7,733 nt of DNA, taken from NCBI GenBank assembly GCA_018814245.1, contig JAHIZN010000358.1, positions 1 to 7,733 of the forward strand, in the 5' to 3' direction. Under the pieces are notes generated by a model. It was not told the DNA's origin and ran no database searches. It was given only the letters and a program-made list of their open reading frames with translations. Origin of the DNA: a bacterium (GTDB taxonomy: Bacteria > UBA9089 > CG2-30-40-21). Positions 5,245 to 7,733 of the stretch are shown here, one piece after another. The number at the start of each line of letters is the position of its first letter. The stretch's first letter is position 1. The position numbers and the translations under genes are program-made.

Positions 5245-7377
5245 ATGAAATCATTAATTAAACCCCTATTGATTGCTGCACTCATTATTATTATTGCATT
5301 AAGCATTGCCTCCACGATTTATATGCGGGATATTCTTAAGGGATTACCCTCCTTATCTTCCCTGAAGGATGATACCACCCCAGAGTATTGCGACCTGCCT
5401 ACGAGTGTTTATTCAAACAAAGATGAATTGATTGCTGCCTTTACTGTCATCAGGCAAAGGATGATTGATTCCAAGGATATGCCCAGGTATTTGACAGATG
5501 CGGTTATTCTGACCAATGATCCTGATTTCTATCAACGCAAGGGGATAAACCTCAAAAAGATTATCTCCGCATTCCCCCTTCTCCCTTTTGGAGAGAAGGA
5601 CAGGATAAGAAAAACGACAGCACGCCCCCACTACACCATTACCGAAGAACTCCTACAACACCTGTTCTCTCCCTCCTCCTCCCCCCCCTCCGCGTTCTCC
5701 GCGTCTCCGCGTGAGCAATCTCCTTCCCCCTCCGCGTCTCCGCGTGAGCCTCTTTCCATTCGACATCGATTAGAGCTGGCTATTCTTACCATGCAAGCTG
5801 AAAAGATGTTTACAAAAAAGGAGATATTATCCCGATATATGAACAGAACCTTTCTTGGTCATGGAAATTATGGTGTTGAGGCAGCTTCGCGGTGTTATTT
5901 CCGAAAGGCTGTGAAAGATTTAACACTATCAGAAGTCGCGATTTTAACCGGGCTTTTCCATTCACCAGAAGAATTTTCACCATTTATTCACCCTGATAAA
6001 TCAGCCGAAAAGCAAAAAGAGGTGCTTGCCGTGATGGTAAAGGCAGGCTGTATTACCCAAAAAGATAGCCTTGATGCCATAAAAGGGGTAGAAAAAATGC
6101 TCAAGCGAATCTCAAAAAGGGGTCATGGCAATATCAAGACAACCGTAAACAATGTCCCGTACTTTGTAGATTATATCATGGAAGATATATCCAAAAAATA
6201 TGGGAATAATGCCATGTATAAAAAAGGATTAAAGGTATATACCACGCTGGATCTTGGATTTCAAAGGCAGGCAGAGACGGTGCTTGAAGATGCATTAGTG
6301 AAACTAAATAAGAATAATCAATGTAACTCAAGCATAGAAGGGGCATTGATAGCCCTTGATCCAACAACCGGGCAGATAAAGGCAATGGTTGGAGGCAGCG
6401 GGGTTACACGATTTAATCGAATGAATCGGGCAGTCTACACCCGCAGGCAGCCGGGTTCAACCTTTAAGCCTTTTATCTATACTGCGGCTATTGATTCTGG
6501 TTTCACTACTGCCACCCTGCTTAACGATTCAGAGGTATCCTATGGAAAATGGACACCAAAGAATTATGAAGATAAATTTCTTGGGACTATTACCTTACGA
6601 TATGCCTTAGAGCAATCCATAAATGTTGCCTCAATAAAGCTGCTCAATAAATTGGGTACTAAAAAGGCAATTGATTATGCCAGAAGAATGGGCATAGAAA
6701 GCAAGCTTGACAATGACCTGACCCTGTGTCTCGGTGTCTCGGTGGTAACGCCATTAGAGATAGCCGGGGCATACATTCCCTTTGCTAATAACGGTATAGG
6801 GGCAAAGCCTATGTCTATTAGATATACTAAGGATTATGAAGGAAACCTTTTGAATGTGTACCTGCCCAAACAAAAGCAGGCAATTTCTCCTCAAACAGCT
6901 TATATCATGCTCGATATGCTCAAAGGGGTTGTCGAGCGAGGGACAGCCAGGGGCGCCCTGCATAATCGACTCAGGATAGAAGCGGCTGGAAAAACCGGGA
7001 CATCAAATGATTGTGCAGATGCCTGGTTTATCGGTTTTATCCCTCAACTCCTTGCATGTGTCTGGGTTGGACACGATAAGGGACAGATTTCTATGGGAGA
7101 AGAGATGTGCGGCGGTAAAATAGCAGCCCCAATATGGAGGGATTTTATGCTTAAGGCTATCCCTCGAATACCGCCATCATCATTTCAGAGACCAAGTGGT
7201 ATTGTTGAGATTGTCATTGACCCATTTACCGGAATGAAGGCTACCCAATATTGCCCCAGAACAAAAAAGGAAATATTTATCAGCGGCACAGAGCCAAAGG
7301 GAAGCTGTACGATTCATATCAGACAAAGAAAGATAGTATCACCGAAAATAGAGGCAAGGACAGATGAAGAGCCTTGA
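5245..7377 (+). CDS. PBP1A-family paralogue with degenerate glycosyltransferase and intact transpeptidase
   Basis: A 710-residue tandem paralogue of the preceding PBP1A, co-linear with it throughout. It has a very short cytoplasmic end, one membrane segment (about 7-27), a GT51-derived region (about 47-250) and a transpeptidase domain (about 363-640). The transpeptidase motifs are complete: Ser405-TF-Lys408, Ser458-Ile-Asn460 and Lys583-TGT. The block around the active Ser matches the neighbour at 18 of 19 residues. The GT region has lost its function: catalytic Glu is Asn91, the motif-1 His is Arg98, GGSTITQQL has become PHYTITEEL (128-136), and the second Glu aligns with Leu178, although Glu177 sits next to it. 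A Ser/Pro-rich insert fills about 142-169. GT motif 4 (FLGHGNYG, 203-210) is kept. Likely a transpeptidase-only enzyme, perhaps a partner of the active PBP1A. The long open frame argues against a pseudogene. The start ATG fits the membrane segment but has a weak ribosome binding site. Confidence 0.9.
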   Translation: MKSLIKPLLIAALIIIIALSIASTIYMRDILKGLPSLSSLKDDTTPEYCDLPTSVYSNKDELIAAFTVIRQRMIDSKDMPRYLTDAVILTNDPDFYQRKGINLKKIISAFPLLPFGEKDRIRKTTARPHYTITEELLQHLFSPSSSPPSAFSASPREQSPSPSASPREPLSIRHRLELAILTMQAEKMFTKKEILSRYMNRTFLGHGNYGVEAASRCYFRKAVKDLTLSEVAILTGLFHSPEEFSPFIHPDKSAEKQKEVLAVMVKAGCITQKDSLDAIKGVEKMLKRISKRGHGNIKTTVNNVPYFVDYIMEDISKKYGNNAMYKKGLKVYTTLDLGFQRQAETVLEDALVKLNKNNQCNSSIEGALIALDPTTGQIKAMVGGSGVTRFNRMNRAVYTRRQPGSTFKPFIYTAAIDSGFTTATLLNDSEVSYGKWTPKNYEDKFLGTITLRYALEQSINVASIKLLNKLGTKKAIDYARRMGIESKLDNDLTLCLGVSVVTPLEIAGAYIPFANNGIGAKPMSIRYTKDYEGNLLNVYLPKQKQAISPQTAYIMLDMLKGVVERGTARGALHNRLRIEAAGKTGTSNDCADAWFIGFIPQLLACVWVGHDKGQISMGEEMCGGKIAAPIWRDFMLKAIPRIPPSSFQRPSGIVEIVIDPFTGMKATQYCPRTKKEIFISGTEPKGSCTIHIRQRKIVSPKIEARTDEEP
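5668..5751 (+). repeat. in-frame GC-rich minisatellite insert within the PBP paralogue
   Basis: This C-rich stretch stands out from its AT-leaning surroundings. It holds an 18-bp perfect direct repeat, TCCGCGTCTCCGCGTGAG, at 5698-5715 and 5731-5748, spaced 33 nt apart, so both copies encode Ser-Ala-Ser-Pro-Arg-Glu in the same frame. A further TCCGCGT unit begins at 5689. Against the neighbouring PBP1A about 24 extra residues are present, exactly between the lost GGSTITQQL motif and the motif-3 helix. The pattern resembles dispersed CTCCGCGT-type intergenic repeats that I recall from other bacterial genomes, here captured inside a gene. Confidence 0.75.
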
Positions 7378-7562
7378 GTGATTGCAATTCAAGTATTCAG
7401 TAGGCAGAATTCAGAATGGAGACAGCAACCACAAATAGTTTAATAGTAACTATTCAGATGTGTAATAAAGGAGAAAAGGGGAAGATGGAGAAGTGGGGAA
7501 GATTAATAGTGTCGTGTCAACTGTTAATTGTCGCATAGTTAATTATGTATGGACAGAGCCTG
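7378..7562. other. non-coding stretch after the PBP paralogue
   Basis: No gene or convincing terminator is seen. Weak structures are CTTGA (7373-7377) with TCAAG (7389-7393), overlapping the stop codon, and AATAGTT (7434-7440) with AACTATT (7448-7454); neither is followed by a T-run. A purine-only tract runs from about 7467 to 7485 and continues purine-rich to 7502. A 17-codon frame at 7485-7538 is too short to call. Confidence 0.5.
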
Positions 7563-7733
7563 CGGATAAGGGATAAGGGATAAGGGATAAGGGATAAGGG
7601 ATGAGGGATGAGGGATGAGGGATGAGGGATAAGGGATAAGGGATGAGGGATAAGGGATAAGGGATGAGGGATGAGGGATGAGGGATAAGGGATAAGGGAT
7701 AAGGGATGAGGGATGAGGGATGAGGGATGAGGG
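7563..7733. repeat. GGGATAA / GGGATGA heptamer tandem array
   Basis: After a degenerate first unit (CGGATAA, 7563-7569) there are 23 exact-length 7-bp units at 7570-7730, then a partial GGG at the window end. Eleven units are GGGATAA and twelve GGGATGA; the only variable base is position 6 (A or G). The unit order is 4 A, 4 G, 2 A, 1 G, 2 A, 3 G, 3 A, 4 G. The plus strand has stops in all frames. The minus strand is open in all frames, but no gene is inferred. A GGG run every 7 nt with 4-nt loops fits the G-quadruplex consensus throughout. The array probably continues past the window. Heptameric repeats are known in some bacteria, such as the STRR sequences of cyanobacteria. Confidence 0.95.

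Noticed and set aside
5245..7377. Pseudogene interpretation of the PBP paralogue
   Set aside because: The frame is open for 710 codons, the insert keeps the frame, and all transpeptidase motifs and the membrane anchor are intact, so selection on the C-terminal domain is more likely.
7485..7538. 17-codon open frame with a purine-rich upstream tract
   Set aside because: The apparent ribosome binding site is part of a long purine tract; the peptide is very short and unsupported.
7563..7733. CRISPR array
   Set aside because: The units are 7-bp head-to-tail copies with no spacers, and no cas genes are present.

Overview
The window carries three consecutive plus-strand genes: gyrA (DNA gyrase subunit A), a bifunctional class A penicillin-binding protein of the PBP1A type, and a second, diverged PBP1A paralogue. 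The organism is a peptidoglycan-making bacterium with moderately low GC. The gene order and the abundance of small dispersed or tandem repeats between genes suggest an uncultivated or candidate-phylum genome, but nothing here fixes the phylum.

Layout: bases 1-328 are non-coding and full of inverted repeats. A strong sigma70-like promoter with an extended -10 lies at 329-357, followed by a good ribosome binding site and gyrA (395-2854). The gyrA stop codon sits inside a hairpin-forming repeat (2844-2878). PBP1A follows 43 nt later (2898-5111), probably co-transcribed. A 133-nt gap with AATTATG heptamers leads to the PBP1A paralogue (5245-7377). The last 356 bases are non-coding and end in a 23-copy GGGATRA heptamer array that runs off the window.

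How the genes relate: the two PBPs are a tandem duplication. The first has every glycosyltransferase (GT51) and transpeptidase motif and should polymerise and cross-link glycan strands at the outer face of the inner membrane. The second keeps the transpeptidase triad (S405-K408, S458-N460, K583-T586). Its GT51 motifs 1 to 3 are wrecked: the catalytic Glu is Asn, the GGSTITQQL motif is lost, and a Ser/Pro-rich insert encoded by a GC-rich minisatellite interrupts the domain. It looks like a former bifunctional enzyme turned into a transpeptidase-only protein. This is the most interesting biology in the window.

The repeats form a second theme. Each gene boundary carries a different small repeat, and one repeat family has entered a coding region in frame.
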